The notes under the pieces are model-generated. The model did no database searches, was not told the DNA's origin, and was given only the letters and a program-made list of their open reading frames with translations. The translations under genes and the position numbers were made by a program. Below, piece after piece: positions 53,432 through 62,140 of a DNA stretch of 64,000 nt. This stretch comes from JBBQFI01 sp038237805 (GTDB lineage Bacteria > Verrucomicrobiota > Verrucomicrobiia > Chthoniobacterales > UBA10450). Position 1 is the first letter of the stretch. Each line of letters opens with the position of its first letter. The stretch lies in NCBI GenBank assembly GCA_038237805.1, contig JBBRYI010000009.1, forward strand, positions 104,739 to 168,738, given 5' to 3'.

Positions 53432-54897
53432 TATTTGAGATCGGCGAACAGCGTCGGATGGGCCCGGTCTGCCGCGAGCGCTTTGGCGCGGGACTCTCGT
53501 TTCTCCATGATGAACTTATCGAGCGCGGGATCGACGGGGAGGGGATAATTGCCCGTAAAACACGCCAAACAAAATTCATTCACCGGTTTTCCCGTCGCGC
53601 GCACCATTCCTTCGACATCCAAATAGCCGAGACTATCGACCCCCAGGTACTCGCAGATCTTTTCCATCGGAAGTTGATTCGCAATCAACTTTTCCGGATC
53701 GGGAAAATCGATTCCGTAGTGACACGCAAAACGATGCGGCGGACAGCTCACCCGCATATGAACCTCTTTGGCGCCCGCCTCGCGCAGATTAACTACGCGC
53801 GCGCGCGCAGTCGTGCCGCGCACGATGGAATCATCGATCACCACCACGCGTTTCCCTTCCACAGCTTCCTTGATCAAATTCAATTTTACCCGCACGTCGA
53901 AATCGCGAATGAGCTGGCTCGGCTGCAAAAAGGTGCGGCCGATGTAGTGATTGCGCACAAATGCGTGCTCGTAAGGAATGTTTAGCTCGTGGGCGAAACC
54001 AAGCGCCGCGTAGTTCCCCGAATCCGGCACCGGCACAACAATGTCCGCTTCGACCGGAAACTTTCGTGCAAGTTCGCGGCCCATTTCTGTGCGCACTTTC
54101 GCGACGTTGATACCGCCGATGATGCTGTCCGGCCGCGCAAAATAAACATACTCGAACATGCAGAACGCATGTTGTTCATCGCGAAAGGGCCATTCCGATC
54201 GAATTCCATCCTCGCTGATGATGAGCACTTCGCCCGGCTCCACTTCGCGAATGAATTCGGCGTGGATCAAATCGAAGGCGCACGTTTCAGAAGCGAGCAC
54301 GTAAGCTCCATCGAGTTTCCCGAGCGAGAGGGGACGGAAGCCGAAGGGATCGCGCACGCCTATAATTTCGCGTTCGCTCATAATAATAAGCGAGAACGCA
54401 CCCTCGACCCGACGCAATGCGCTCAAAACGCTGGCGCCGTTGTCCGCGGGCTTAGCCAGCAAATGCAGAATGATTTCGCTATCAGCCGTGGTTTGAAAAA
54501 TGGAACCTTTGCGTTCCAGCTCGTCGCGCAAAAGGTCGGCGTTAATAAGATTGCCGTTATGTCCAATTGCCATTTGCCCGCGAAAGCAATCGACCACGAA
54601 CGGCTGTGCATTTTTCAGTGTGCTTGAGCCGGTGGTCGAATAACGGGTGTGCCCGAGCGCGCGCGTGCCTTTCAATTTTTCCAACTCATCTGCGCCGAAC
54701 ACTTGGGAGACGAGACCCATGTCGCGGTGAAGCTGGAATGTTGATCCGGGGCCGTTGCTTGTCACGATGCCGGCGCTCTCCTGGCCGCGATGCTGCAGCG
54801 CGAAGAGTCCATAGTACGTCAACACCGCCGCATTCGGATGGCCGAATACCGCGAAGATACCGCATTCGTGTGTCGGGTAGGGTGAGGACTCGCTCAC
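53431..54897 (-). CDS. purF: Amidophosphoribosyltransferase
   Basis: 488 residues from GTG 54897. The Ntn nucleophile cysteine is in HECGIFAVFG after a short propeptide, ALGHTRYSTTGSS and MAIGHNGNLINADLLRD complete the glutaminase, and VVVIDDSIVRGTTARARV is the PRPP loop. It commits PRPP to purine synthesis. purL ends six bases upstream and purM overlaps by one base, giving a purL-purF-purM operon. Confidence 0.96.
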   Translation of the reverse strand: MSESSPYPTHECGIFAVFGHPNAAVLTYYGLFALQHRGQESAGIVTSNGPGSTFQLHRDMGLVSQVFGADELEKLKGTRALGHTRYSTTGSSTLKNAQPFVVDCFRGQMAIGHNGNLINADLLRDELERKGSIFQTTADSEIILHLLAKPADNGASVLSALRRVEGAFSLIIMSEREIIGVRDPFGFRPLSLGKLDGAYVLASETCAFDLIHAEFIREVEPGEVLIISEDGIRSEWPFRDEQHAFCMFEYVYFARPDSIIGGINVAKVRTEMGRELARKFPVEADIVVPVPDSGNYAALGFAHELNIPYEHAFVRNHYIGRTFLQPSQLIRDFDVRVKLNLIKEAVEGKRVVVIDDSIVRGTTARARVVNLREAGAKEVHMRVSCPPHRFACHYGIDFPDPEKLIANQLPMEKICEYLGVDSLGYLDVEGMVRATGKPVNEFCLACFTGNYPLPVDPALDKFIMEKRESRAKALAADRAHPTLFADLK

Positions 54898-54903
54898 GGT
54901 ATA

Positions 54904-57243
54904 TTATACTGATTCTGGCGCCCGCTGCGAATCCTCGATGATGTTTCGGATCGAATTGTACCAATCGTCATAGATTTCTCTGATTGGCCAGGAGAATAAT
55001 TGGCGACCGGCGCGAATTGAAAGAGTGTCACCTCCGACTGTACCCAAAGGTTGAAATGGGATTTTGCGTTCCTTGAGCAAGCTGATGGCAGTGGCCTCAT
55101 TTTCAGGTGTGAGCGAAATGACGACGCGTGATTGGCCTTCGTTGAAGAGAATTTGGTCAGCTCGCAAAGGTGTAGAGGCGGGCGTGTCGCCCGCATTATT
55201 CGATGGTGCGGCCGGCACGGCCGCCTCTACATCGAGATTGACCTCCGCGCCTAACAAGTGATCAGGATTAAAGCAGGATTCTGCGATCGCGACCGCGAGT
55301 CCGCCTTCGGCGCAATCATGCGCGCTTTTGACCAGGCCAGCGCGAATCAAATCGCGCGTTGCATTTTGCACGGCCAACTCCAGTTCGATATTCAGTCGCG
55401 GCGGCAGCCCTTCTTTTCGTCCATGACAAACCTTCAAATAATGCGACGCACCAAGCTCATCGCCAAGTTCTCCGATAAGCAAGATTTCGTCACCGGCAAC
55501 TTTGAAAAATTGCGTTGTGATGTGTCGCTCGTCCTCGATCAAGCCTACCATCGCGATCGTTGGGGTCGGATCGACCGCTCCCGCTGGGCTTTCATTATAT
55601 AAAGAGACGTTGCCGCCGGTGACCGGTGTGCCGAACGCGCGGCAGACTTCCGCTGCACCCTCGACCGCTTCGCGCAGTTGCCAGAAAATCTCCGGTTTGT
55701 AGGGGTTTCCGAAATTCAAATTGTCCGTCACGGCGAGCGGTTTCGCGCCGGAGCACGTAAGATTACGCGCCGCCTCCGCGACGGCGATGCGGGCGCCTTC
55801 GCGCGGATCGAGTCGGCAGTAGAGCGAGTTGCAATCGGTCGTCGCGGCGAGAACCTTATTCGCTTCACGTACGCGAAAAACAGCCGCATCAGATCCCGGC
55901 CAAACGACCGTGCCAGTGCGGACCATGTGATCGAATTGTCGATAGACCCAGTTTTTTGATGCGATCGATGGCGCGCGAAGAAGTTGCCGGAGCGATTCGA
56001 CCACAGAGGACACGGAGGGCACAGAGATTTTCTTTAATAACTCTTCCTCTGTGCTCTCCGTGTCCTCTGTGGTTGGTTTTCTTGCTTCGCGCGAGTAGAG
56101 CGGCGCTTCCTCTGCCAATGGTTTCGCCGGAATCTCCGCCGCGACTGTTCCGTTGTTGCGCACGCGCATCATGCCGTCGTCCGTCACGCGCCCGATCTCG
56201 GCGCAGGTCACATCCCATTTTTCGAAAACTTCGCGCACAACATTTTCCCGGCCGCGCTTTGCAATGATGAGCATGCGCTCCTGCGATTCACTCAACAGGA
56301 TCTCATACGGCGTCATCCCCGATTCGCGTTTGGGAACTTTGGCCAGGTCGATCTCGATTCCGGTGCCGCCGCGACTTGCCGTTTCGCAGGTCGAGCAGGT
56401 GAGGCCAGCCGCTCCCATATCTTGAATTCCGGCCACAGCATCCCGCGTCAACAACTCGAGACACGCTTCGAGCAAAAGCTTTTCCTTGAACGGATCGCCT
56501 ACTTGCACCGCTGGTCGATCTTCGCGCGATTCTTCGGTCAGTTCGCGCGAAGCGAACGCTGCGCCGGCAAGACCGTCGCGTCCTGTTTCCGCGCCAACAT
56601 AAAATACCGGATTGCCAACCCCTCGCGCCGCGCCGCGGGCAAGTTGCTCGTGCCTCAAAACGCCAAGACAAAATACATTCACCAGCGGATTGCCCTCGAA
56701 ACTTTTGTCGAAATAAATTTCGCCACCGATTGTCGGCACGCCGATGCAATTTCCGTAGTGCGCGATTCCAGCCACTACGCCGGCAAACAGACGACGATTC
56801 GCTTTCATCTGCGCTTCGTCATCACCGCAAACGATGGGCCCAAACCGCAGCGAGTTAAGTAGAAATTCCGGACGCGCACCCATCGTAAAAATGTCACGAA
56901 TGATTCCGCCAACGCCCGTAGCAGCACCCTGAAATGGCTCGATCGCGCTCGGGTGATTGTGACTTTCTATCTTGAAGGCGATTGCCCAGCCATCGCCGAT
57001 ATCGACAACGCCCGCGTTTTCTTCTCCTGCCTTCACCAGAATGTTCGCTCCGCTGGTGGGAAATTTCTTCAGCTCTTTACGCGAATTTTTGTAGGAACAA
57101 TGCTCGCTCCACATCACGGAAAAAATTCCGAGCTCGGTGAAGTTTGGTTCGCGTCCGAGAATTTTCTTGATCCGTTCGAACTCCTCCGGCGTGAGCCCGT
57201 GCTTGCGTACGAGTTCAGCTGTGACTTCAGGTTCCACTGTCAT
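54904..57243 (-). CDS. purL: Phosphoribosylformylglycinamidine synthase subunit PurL with two repeat inserts
   Basis: 779 residues; small-type PurL is about 740. Hallmarks: MWSEHCSYKNSRKELKKFPT, IESHNHPSAIEPFQGAATGVGGIIRDIFTMGARP, DMGAAGLTCSTCE and SAHDCAEGGLAVAIAES. Two inserts, residues about 391-415 (TEDTESTEEELLKKISVPSV) and 672-692 (VEAAVPAAPSNNAGDTPAST), are encoded by unrelated palindromic elements and account for the extra length. It needs PurS and PurQ, not seen here. First gene of the operon. Confidence 0.95.
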   Translation of the reverse strand: MTVEPEVTAELVRKHGLTPEEFERIKKILGREPNFTELGIFSVMWSEHCSYKNSRKELKKFPTSGANILVKAGEENAGVVDIGDGWAIAFKIESHNHPSAIEPFQGAATGVGGIIRDIFTMGARPEFLLNSLRFGPIVCGDDEAQMKANRRLFAGVVAGIAHYGNCIGVPTIGGEIYFDKSFEGNPLVNVFCLGVLRHEQLARGAARGVGNPVFYVGAETGRDGLAGAAFASRELTEESREDRPAVQVGDPFKEKLLLEACLELLTRDAVAGIQDMGAAGLTCSTCETASRGGTGIEIDLAKVPKRESGMTPYEILLSESQERMLIIAKRGRENVVREVFEKWDVTCAEIGRVTDDGMMRVRNNGTVAAEIPAKPLAEEAPLYSREARKPTTEDTESTEEELLKKISVPSVSSVVESLRQLLRAPSIASKNWVYRQFDHMVRTGTVVWPGSDAAVFRVREANKVLAATTDCNSLYCRLDPREGARIAVAEAARNLTCSGAKPLAVTDNLNFGNPYKPEIFWQLREAVEGAAEVCRAFGTPVTGGNVSLYNESPAGAVDPTPTIAMVGLIEDERHITTQFFKVAGDEILLIGELGDELGASHYLKVCHGRKEGLPPRLNIELELAVQNATRDLIRAGLVKSAHDCAEGGLAVAIAESCFNPDHLLGAEVNLDVEAAVPAAPSNNAGDTPASTPLRADQILFNEGQSRVVISLTPENEATAISLLKERKIPFQPLGTVGGDTLSIRAGRQLFSWPIREIYDDWYNSIRNIIEDSQRAPESV
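55171..55231. repeat. Family B palindrome inserted in purL
   Basis: TGTAGAGGCG (55171) and CGCCTCTACA (55222-55231) are perfect ends around two hairpins (GGCGGGCGTGTCGCCCGC and GCGGCCGGCACGGCCGC). Same ends as the copy at 27768. Located in frame in the C-terminal part of purL. Confidence 0.9.
56001..56072. repeat. Family G palindrome (CCACAGAGGACACGGAG) inserted in purL
   Basis: CCACAGAGGACACGGAG (56001-56017) and CTCCGTGTCCTCTGTGG (56056-56072) are perfect inverted arms of 17 bases, around an AT-rich loop (AGATTTTCTTTAATAACTCT). It lies in frame in the middle of purL. Confidence 0.92.
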
Positions 57244-57283
57244 GGATTGCGCACGTTAACTGATGTCGGCCTCTCCTCAAATT

Positions 57284-57387
57284 GGTAGGGCCGGACGGCT
57301 CGTCCGGCCGACGAATTCAATCAGGGAACGAGTGATGTGACGAAAACCTTTCAGAATTGTCGGCGCGACGAGCCGTCGCGCCCTACC
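57284..57387. repeat. Family C palindromic element upstream of purL
   Basis: GGTAGGGCCGGACGGCTCGTCC (from 57284) and the inverted end GACGAGCCGTCGCGCCCTACC (to 57387) each fold into a hairpin; the ends GGTAGGGC/GCCCTACC match the purM insert. It occupies the purL upstream region. Confidence 0.88.
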
Positions 57388-57493
57388 GTAAATTAATTGA
57401 ATATTTTTCCTGCGTCGGCGGTCGAAAATTCTACGGCCGATGTTGTTTCGGCCGCCACTTCCTCGGAGGAAGCGGTCCTAATCAAACACAAAC

Positions 57494-57498
57494 GGAGG
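57494..57498 (+). promoter_or_regulatory. Strong Shine-Dalgarno site
   Basis: GGAGG lies seven bases before the ATG at 57506 and four before that at 57503, complementary to the CCTCC anti-SD of the 16S end at 63871. Such a clear site is unusual in this window and favours the second ATG. Confidence 0.7.
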
Positions 57499-57505
57499 AT
57501 ACATG

Positions 57506-57868
57506 ATGAAAAAGACAATCGTCACATTAGCATGCGCGCTTATCGCCCCACTGGCCTTTGCGCAAACGGGTACAACCACCACGCAATCGACCAGCACCAA
57601 TCCGGTGACGGGGTCGAGTGAAACCACAACGACGACAACGTCGACCGACGGAACGGTCAGTACGTTTACACCGGGAAAAACGATCGTCGTGAAAACGACG
57701 GCGGCTGACCCAATCAGCTACGCCCTTGGCAAAACGGTTCGCTACGTGAACAAAGCCGGTCGCGAGATCAAGGAAGAGATGATCAAGCCCGGGGCGCGCG
57801 TCCACGTCTATTATGACGGGGCTGGCGAGACCCGCGTTGTTAGTCGCGTCGTTGTCGACGACGATTAA
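57506..57868 (+). CDS. Small secreted Thr-rich protein
   Basis: About 120 residues: signal peptide MKKTIVTLACALIAPLAFA, a Ser/Thr-rich low-complexity segment (GTTTTQSTSTNPVTGSSETTTTTTS), then a 60-residue domain with KTIVVKTTAADPISYALGKTVRYVNKAG, which resembles small periplasmic binding or SH3-like domains. Function unknown. A strong SD precedes it and a strong terminator follows. Confidence 0.7.
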   Translation: MKKTIVTLACALIAPLAFAQTGTTTTQSTSTNPVTGSSETTTTTTSTDGTVSTFTPGKTIVVKTTAADPISYALGKTVRYVNKAGREIKEEMIKPGARVHVYYDGAGETRVVSRVVVDDD

Positions 57869-57869
57869 A

Positions 57870-57920
57870 GTGGGAGGAGCCTCAATGCTCCGATCGTCGC
57901 GGCACTAAGGCCGCTCCCAC
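57870..57920. repeat. Family H palindromic element (GTGGGAG...CTCCCAC)
   Basis: GTGGGAG at 57870 and CTCCCAC at 57914-57920 are inverted ends with an inner GGAGC...GCTCC hairpin. It starts two bases after the TAA of the preceding gene. Confidence 0.7.
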
Positions 57921-57930
57921 ATTTCAGAGT

Positions 57931-57967
57931 CGCAGGATTCCGCGTGAATCCTGCGGCTTTTTTTTTC
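57931..57967 (+). terminator. Strong rho-independent terminator
   Basis: CGCAGGATTC (57931-57940) pairs perfectly with GAATCCTGCG (57946-57955) with loop CGCGT, followed by GC and a run of nine T residues (57958-57966). It ends the secreted Thr-rich protein transcript. Confidence 0.95.
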
Positions 57968-58008
57968 TCAATCGAACGAAAGCTTCCGACCCTCACATGG
58001 TAATGTTG

Positions 58009-58074
58009 GTCATCCTGAGCGAAGCGAAGGATCTCACGATCGTTCGTGAAGTTCCTTACTTCGCTCGTAATGAC
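58009..58074. repeat. Family E-like repeat (GTCATCCTGAGCGAAGCGAAGGATCTC...)
   Basis: GTCATCCTGAGCGAAGCGAAGG at the left and GTTCCTTACTTCGCTCGTAATGAC at the right are inverted, with GATCGTTCGTGAAG-type centre. This stem-loop belongs to the widespread GTCATCCTGAGC family. It lies directly upstream of the aminotransferase. Confidence 0.8.
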
Positions 58075-58126
58075 GCATGGTGGCACCCTCATTTGCGTTC
58101 CGAGCCCAATTCGCAGAACATTGCCC

Positions 58127-59545
58127 ATGGCTTTTGACCTGAAGGAAACCGTGGCTGCTCGGCTCGGCGAGAATTACGAGCTGCACCATCGCCACCTCAA
58201 CCGCACGCTCGTTGCTGCGCAACGCGTGATCGGCTTCGATAAAGTCTATGCGCGCGCGGAAGGCGCATATCTCTACGATATGGATAACAATCCCTATCTC
58301 GATTTCCTCAGCGGCTACAGTGTATTCAACATAGGCCGCAACCATCCCGCCGTGAACAAAGCAATTCGCGACGTGCTCGATCTCGATCTGCCGAACATGG
58401 TGCAGATGGATTGCTCGCTCTTGAGCGGGCTGCTCGCGGAAGCAATCACGAAACGCACGCCGCCGCATCTCGATGCCGTATTCCTTTGTAATTCTGGAAC
58501 TGAGGCCATGGAAGGTGCGTTGAAATTTGCGCGGGCCGCGACAAACAGACCGCGTGTGCTTTCACTCGAAAATGCATTTCACGGGTTAAGCCTCGGTTCG
58601 CTTTCGCTTATGGGCTGCGAAAGTTTTACTGAGGGTTTCGGCAAGTTAATGGAAGGCTTCGACACGCGCATTGCTCTCGATGATATCGCTTCGCTCGAAC
58701 GCGAACTTTCCAAGCGAGACGTTGCTGCGTTCGTCATCGAACCCGTGCAAGGCAAGGGATGTAAGTTTCCTAAAACCGATTTCTTCGTTCGCGCGCAGGA
58801 GCTTTGTCGAAGGTATGGAACATTACTGATCTCCGACGAAGTGCAGACCGGGCTTGGTCGCACCGGAAAAATGTTTGGTTTTCAACATTGGGATCTGGAG
58901 CCTGATATCATTACCCTCGCGAAAACCCTCAGCGGTGGCTATGTGCCATGCGGTGCGATCGTCGCACGACGTGAGGTTTACCAGAAGACCTTCAGCCGCA
59001 TGGATCGCTGCGTGGTGCACTCGACGACATTCGGCCGCAACAATCTGGCCATGGCATGCGGGCTTGCCTCTCTTGACGTTATTGATAACGAGAACCTCCT
59101 TGGGAACTCTGCGAAGATGGGCGCAATGCTGATGGAACGCGTCGATGCTCTGCGGGCGAAACATTCCTTCATTAAAGAAGTCCGCGGCAAAGGCCTCATG
59201 ATCGCGATTGAGTTTCATGAACCTAACGAGTTTAAACTGAGGATGGCGTGGAAGCTCCTACACAAGGTCGATAAGGTCCTGTTCGCGCAGATGGTCGTAT
59301 CGCAGCTCCTTGCGAAACATCGCATTCTCACGCAGGTCGCCGGCCATGCCATGGATGTAATCAAGATTCTCCCGCCGCTCATCATTGGCGAACGCGAGGT
59401 CGACATGTTTGTAAACGCTCTCGATTCAACATTAAGTGAGTGCCGCAAATTCCCTGGACCGATGTGGGAGCTGGGCAATAATTTCGTAAAACACGCGCTG
59501 CGTTCCAGGAGCGGGGAACAACGACCGAATCCGGTGCCAGCCTGA
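58127..59545 (+). CDS. Class III PLP-dependent aminotransferase
   Basis: 472 residues from ATG 58127. The cofactor lysine is in ITLAKTLSGGYVPCGAI, and DEVQTGLGRTGKMFGF, CNSGTEAMEGALKFARAAT and VLSLENAFHGLSLGSLS are characteristic. Length and the C-terminal extension (PPLIIGEREVDMFVNAL) fit the putrescine/hopanoid HpnO-like or ornithine-type subgroup, so an aminohopanoid role is possible, but the squalene synthase gene is far away. Substrate not decided. Motif copy at 59222 encodes Pro-Asn-Glu. Confidence 0.85.
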   Translation: MAFDLKETVAARLGENYELHHRHLNRTLVAAQRVIGFDKVYARAEGAYLYDMDNNPYLDFLSGYSVFNIGRNHPAVNKAIRDVLDLDLPNMVQMDCSLLSGLLAEAITKRTPPHLDAVFLCNSGTEAMEGALKFARAATNRPRVLSLENAFHGLSLGSLSLMGCESFTEGFGKLMEGFDTRIALDDIASLERELSKRDVAAFVIEPVQGKGCKFPKTDFFVRAQELCRRYGTLLISDEVQTGLGRTGKMFGFQHWDLEPDIITLAKTLSGGYVPCGAIVARREVYQKTFSRMDRCVVHSTTFGRNNLAMACGLASLDVIDNENLLGNSAKMGAMLMERVDALRAKHSFIKEVRGKGLMIAIEFHEPNEFKLRMAWKLLHKVDKVLFAQMVVSQLLAKHRILTQVAGHAMDVIKILPPLIIGEREVDMFVNALDSTLSECRKFPGPMWELGNNFVKHALRSRSGEQRPNPVPA

Positions 59546-60089
59546 GCCCGTGCCCGAGACTCGTAGCTCAAGGAAAAAATTCCTCCAGCTTATCGAGGTC
59601 GCGCCAGCCCGCAGTCAGATCTCACCGCAAAGAGCGGTCGCTTGAACTGCATGGGCCGCTGAAACCAGTGCCATCAGACGGCAGAATTTGTTTTACGCTG
59701 CGATCGCCTTCGAGCTAAAGACAACCAGTTAAAGGAACGTGGTTAAAGGGATAGCTACTGCATCTCGCGACGATGTGCGGTTCTGCCCAGTCCTTTCACT
59801 CCTATCCCACGCGCGACAAAGGCAGAACTTATCCCACCTCAAATTTCTTCGACACCCGCTTACTCTTACGGGTGGCGGTTCTATTTGATGTGCCAGTTGC
59901 AAGCGCCTGCCACCAACTCGTTGCTGATGACAGGCGCTCAACTATGGCGAAAACTCATCTATCGCGGGCATAGATCCTCGCGCCAATCCACCCAATCCGA
60001 CCACGCCGATTTCTACCACTGATTCGCGTTCACGAGCCAGACCGGCCAATCATACCATGGACTACTTTTGTTTCTGTTCGCGCAATCAA
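59546..60089. other. Gene-poor stretch between aminotransferase and ferritin-like gene
   Basis: About 540 bases without a convincing gene. Only short overlapping frames on both strands (longest about 70 codons) with no recognisable motif; no tRNA, terminator or repeat arms were seen. Confidence 0.5.
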
Positions 60090-61019
60090 TTAACTGATCG
60101 CGCCGTTCAATCCGTTCGGGAAGAAGCCTCCCGCGTGCGCGTTGGGCGTGAAGTAAACTATGTTCAACACCTGGCGGGTGGTTCGGCCGAAGACACGACC
60201 GGCTCCGTCCGTCGGTACGATGTTGGCACTGCCATCCCTAGCGAGCAGAGGTTGATCGTCATCGCCCGGGCCATCAAGAACATCGCGTAGATCCGAAATT
60301 TTCTTGGCTATCGCGATACCTGTCGATCCCAGCTCGGAGAAAATCGTGGTACGAATGAGTGAGGCGTGATATGCCTCAGTTCCCAGAAGCCTGGCGCCAG
60401 CATATGCCAGGATTTGCGGATTTTGTATCACCCCCGCTGCGCCAACGTATGCAGTTACGCCGACGTCCTCGAAGATGAAGGCCCCAAGCAGAAAGTTGGT
60501 TTCATTGGCGAAGGGGTCGAACGATGTACCGATTCCTGCGGCTTGCGCCAGGGCATTGAAACTTTCCAGCAGATTAATTGACGGCTGCGCCACGGGTTGC
60601 ACGCCTACGAACGTGAGAACGTCACGAAGATAGCTCACGTGCAATCGTTCGTCGGTTGCGATCTCCGCCGCGTATTGGCGAAATGCCGGAGTCGTGAAAT
60701 TAACTTTCGGGTTCGCCTTAATTCGCACGTTGCCCTGCATGCCGCTGCCCGTCAAAAGGGACGCGTCGATGCCGTGGCCCGTTAACCCATAGGAATAGTA
60801 TTGTGCCTCGAGATATTCAAGATTCAAGGCGAACTGCACAACGTCTGAATCCGTTGAGGAAACGGGAGTTACGTCCGGCCCGATCACGGCTTGGGTGCGT
60901 TTCGCGAGAAAACCCAACCCCGATAAAGTTACAGCGCCGATTCCGAGACGCTTTAGCGCCTGCCGGCGGCTGGTTCCGCTCTGTTCTTTTAATTGTTGTT
61001 CCAGGATAGCTGCATTCAT
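60090..61019 (-). CDS. Tat-exported ferritin-like domain protein
   Basis: 309 residues with a twin-arginine signal (SRRQALKRLGIGAVTLSGLGFLAK). The mature part has ferritin-like helices with carboxylate/histidine pairs: FALNLEYLEAQYY, IATDERLHVSYLRDVL and LLGTEAYHASLIR, as in the desiccation-related Ferritin_2 group. Iron binding is likely; function beyond that is open. Nothing indicates an operon with the downstream genes. Confidence 0.85.
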   Translation of the reverse strand: MNAAILEQQLKEQSGTSRRQALKRLGIGAVTLSGLGFLAKRTQAVIGPDVTPVSSTDSDVVQFALNLEYLEAQYYSYGLTGHGIDASLLTGSGMQGNVRIKANPKVNFTTPAFRQYAAEIATDERLHVSYLRDVLTFVGVQPVAQPSINLLESFNALAQAAGIGTSFDPFANETNFLLGAFIFEDVGVTAYVGAAGVIQNPQILAYAGARLLGTEAYHASLIRTTIFSELGSTGIAIAKKISDLRDVLDGPGDDDQPLLARDGSANIVPTDGAGRVFGRTTRQVLNIVYFTPNAHAGGFFPNGLNGAIS

Positions 61020-61429
61020 GAATTAATTCTTTCTTGTTTAAGACTTGGCTTTTTGTTTTTTGATTTGGTACTAAACCGTACACAGCAGCCAAACGCCGCT
61101 CGCACTCACAATGGATGTAGAAAAATTGTACCCTGACCGTTTTTATTTCGACGCCTTCAATTCCCGGGCAGACTTGCCCGCATAATCTCGGGGTAGACGT
61201 TTGGTACGCTACCGGACAAACGAAGGTCGTTGCGATCGGCGCGGTGGTGGTCACTACACTTGTTCGAAAGACGTCGGGCTGCGGAAGTTACGAGGTTGCT
61301 GCGGCAACCCTTGGACCTGATTCCACGACCAGCCGAGTAAGAACGAATCCCGACACGTTGCACCCTTTCATTCGCGGACGAAACCCGTCCTACCGTTTTC
61401 TGGATTGAGCGATCTAAAAAGGGTAAACC
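61020..61429. other. Intergenic region between Crp/Fnr regulator and ferritin-like gene
   Basis: About 410 bases upstream of the ferritin-like gene and downstream of the regulator. Only short frames; no hairpin with T-run or repeat found. It should contain the promoter of the ferritin-like gene. Confidence 0.5.
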
Positions 61430-62140
61430 TCAGCCCAACAAGCGATTGAATTCCGCTCGTATCATTCGGTAACACTCGCAAGCCGTCTTCTCGAGTTTTG
61501 CACGGTTACGAATAGTGACGCGACCACGCTGATTTTGAATAATGCCCGCTCGCTGCAAGGCGCCGGCAATAACCGTCACTCCAGCACGTCGAGCGCCGAG
61601 CATTTCTGACAAAAACTCGTGCGTGAGACCGAATTCATCGCCATCGACGCGATCGTGGGTGAATAGAAGCCAGCAACAGCAGCGTTGTTTAATCGTGTGT
61701 AGCCGGTTGCAAGTGGTTTGCTGCGCGAGTTGTGTGAAGAGAGCCTGGCTATACAGGCGCAGTGTTTTGGCCAACGCGCCATTTTTGCGCGTCTCCTGCC
61801 GGACCGCCGCCGCATTCACTCGAACGGCGGTCCCGCTTATCTGGTAGAGGGCTCTCCTCGAGCTCGTCGCCGCGCCGAAGAATGCAGGCAGTCCCACTAC
61901 GCCCTCATTGCCGACCGTTGCTATCTCGCTTTCCGTTCCATCTTCAAGAATATTCAAGATCGCAGCCACCCCTCGTTCGGGAAAATAAACGTACTTCAAT
62001 TGTTCGTTAGGCTGGTAGAGCGAGTCGCCCTGGGCGAGATCGATCACCTTCATGTGCGGGCCTAAACGCCTCAATGTGGATTGAGGCAACCTCTTCAGGA
62101 TGCGATTTCGAAAACGGAGCTTCCTCTGAGAATTTGGCAT
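61430..62140 (-). CDS. Crp/Fnr-family transcriptional regulator
   Basis: 236 residues. A cyclic-nucleotide-type beta-roll at residues about 30-150 (LAQGDSLYQPNEQLKYVYFPERGVAAI) and a C-terminal winged helix (EFGLTHEFLSEMLGARRAGVTVIAGALQRAGII). The nucleotide-binding phosphate cassette is not conserved and no FeS cysteine cluster is seen in the N-terminus (the CCCW is in the dimer helix), so the signal is unknown. Motif copy at 62004. Confidence 0.88.
   Translation of the reverse strand: MPNSQRKLRFRNRILKRLPQSTLRRLGPHMKVIDLAQGDSLYQPNEQLKYVYFPERGVAAILNILEDGTESEIATVGNEGVVGLPAFFGAATSSRRALYQISGTAVRVNAAAVRQETRKNGALAKTLRLYSQALFTQLAQQTTCNRLHTIKQRCCCWLLFTHDRVDGDEFGLTHEFLSEMLGARRAGVTVIAGALQRAGIIQNQRGRVTIRNRAKLEKTACECYRMIRAEFNRLLG

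Larger units (their letters stand above)
1151..62011. repeat. Dispersed TCGTTAGG motif, 30 copies (consensus ACTCGTTAGGCA)
   Basis: Forward copies start at 1151, 5232, 9744, 14348, 16961, 18063, 28574, 29360, 32769, 37418, 40255, 43063, 44357, 48241, 50456, 52718 and 62004. Reverse copies (CCTAACGA) start at 6921, 9784, 19460, 22488, 25335, 27522, 35465, 35859, 41582, 42961, 47065, 53279 and 59222. Read in one orientation, 23 of 30 are followed by C and 15 by CA. About two occurrences are expected by chance. This entry spans the first to last copy. Confidence 0.9.

Noticed and set aside
55000..57387. CRISPR array suspected from repeated palindromes
   Set aside because: Repeats are single palindromes with no regular spacer series or cas genes.
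58127..59545. Assigning the class III aminotransferase as HpnO
   Set aside because: Family-level features only; the squalene synthase gene is 38 kb away and no hopanoid cluster is present.
59773..59973. Short ORF in the gap before the ferritin-like gene
   Set aside because: No motif, no ribosome binding site, and overlaps alternative frames of equal length.
1151..62011. TCGTTAGGC copies as integron attC or attI core sites (GTTRRRY matches GTTAGGC)
   Set aside because: attC sites need paired R''-L''/L'-R' boxes in a folded 60-140-base element beside cassette ORFs; the copies here are mostly single, lie inside housekeeping genes and no integrase is present.
1151..62011. TCGTTAGG as a KOPS or Chi-type polar motif
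   Set aside because: Orientation is nearly balanced (17 forward, 13 reverse) with no block of one polarity across 64 kb.
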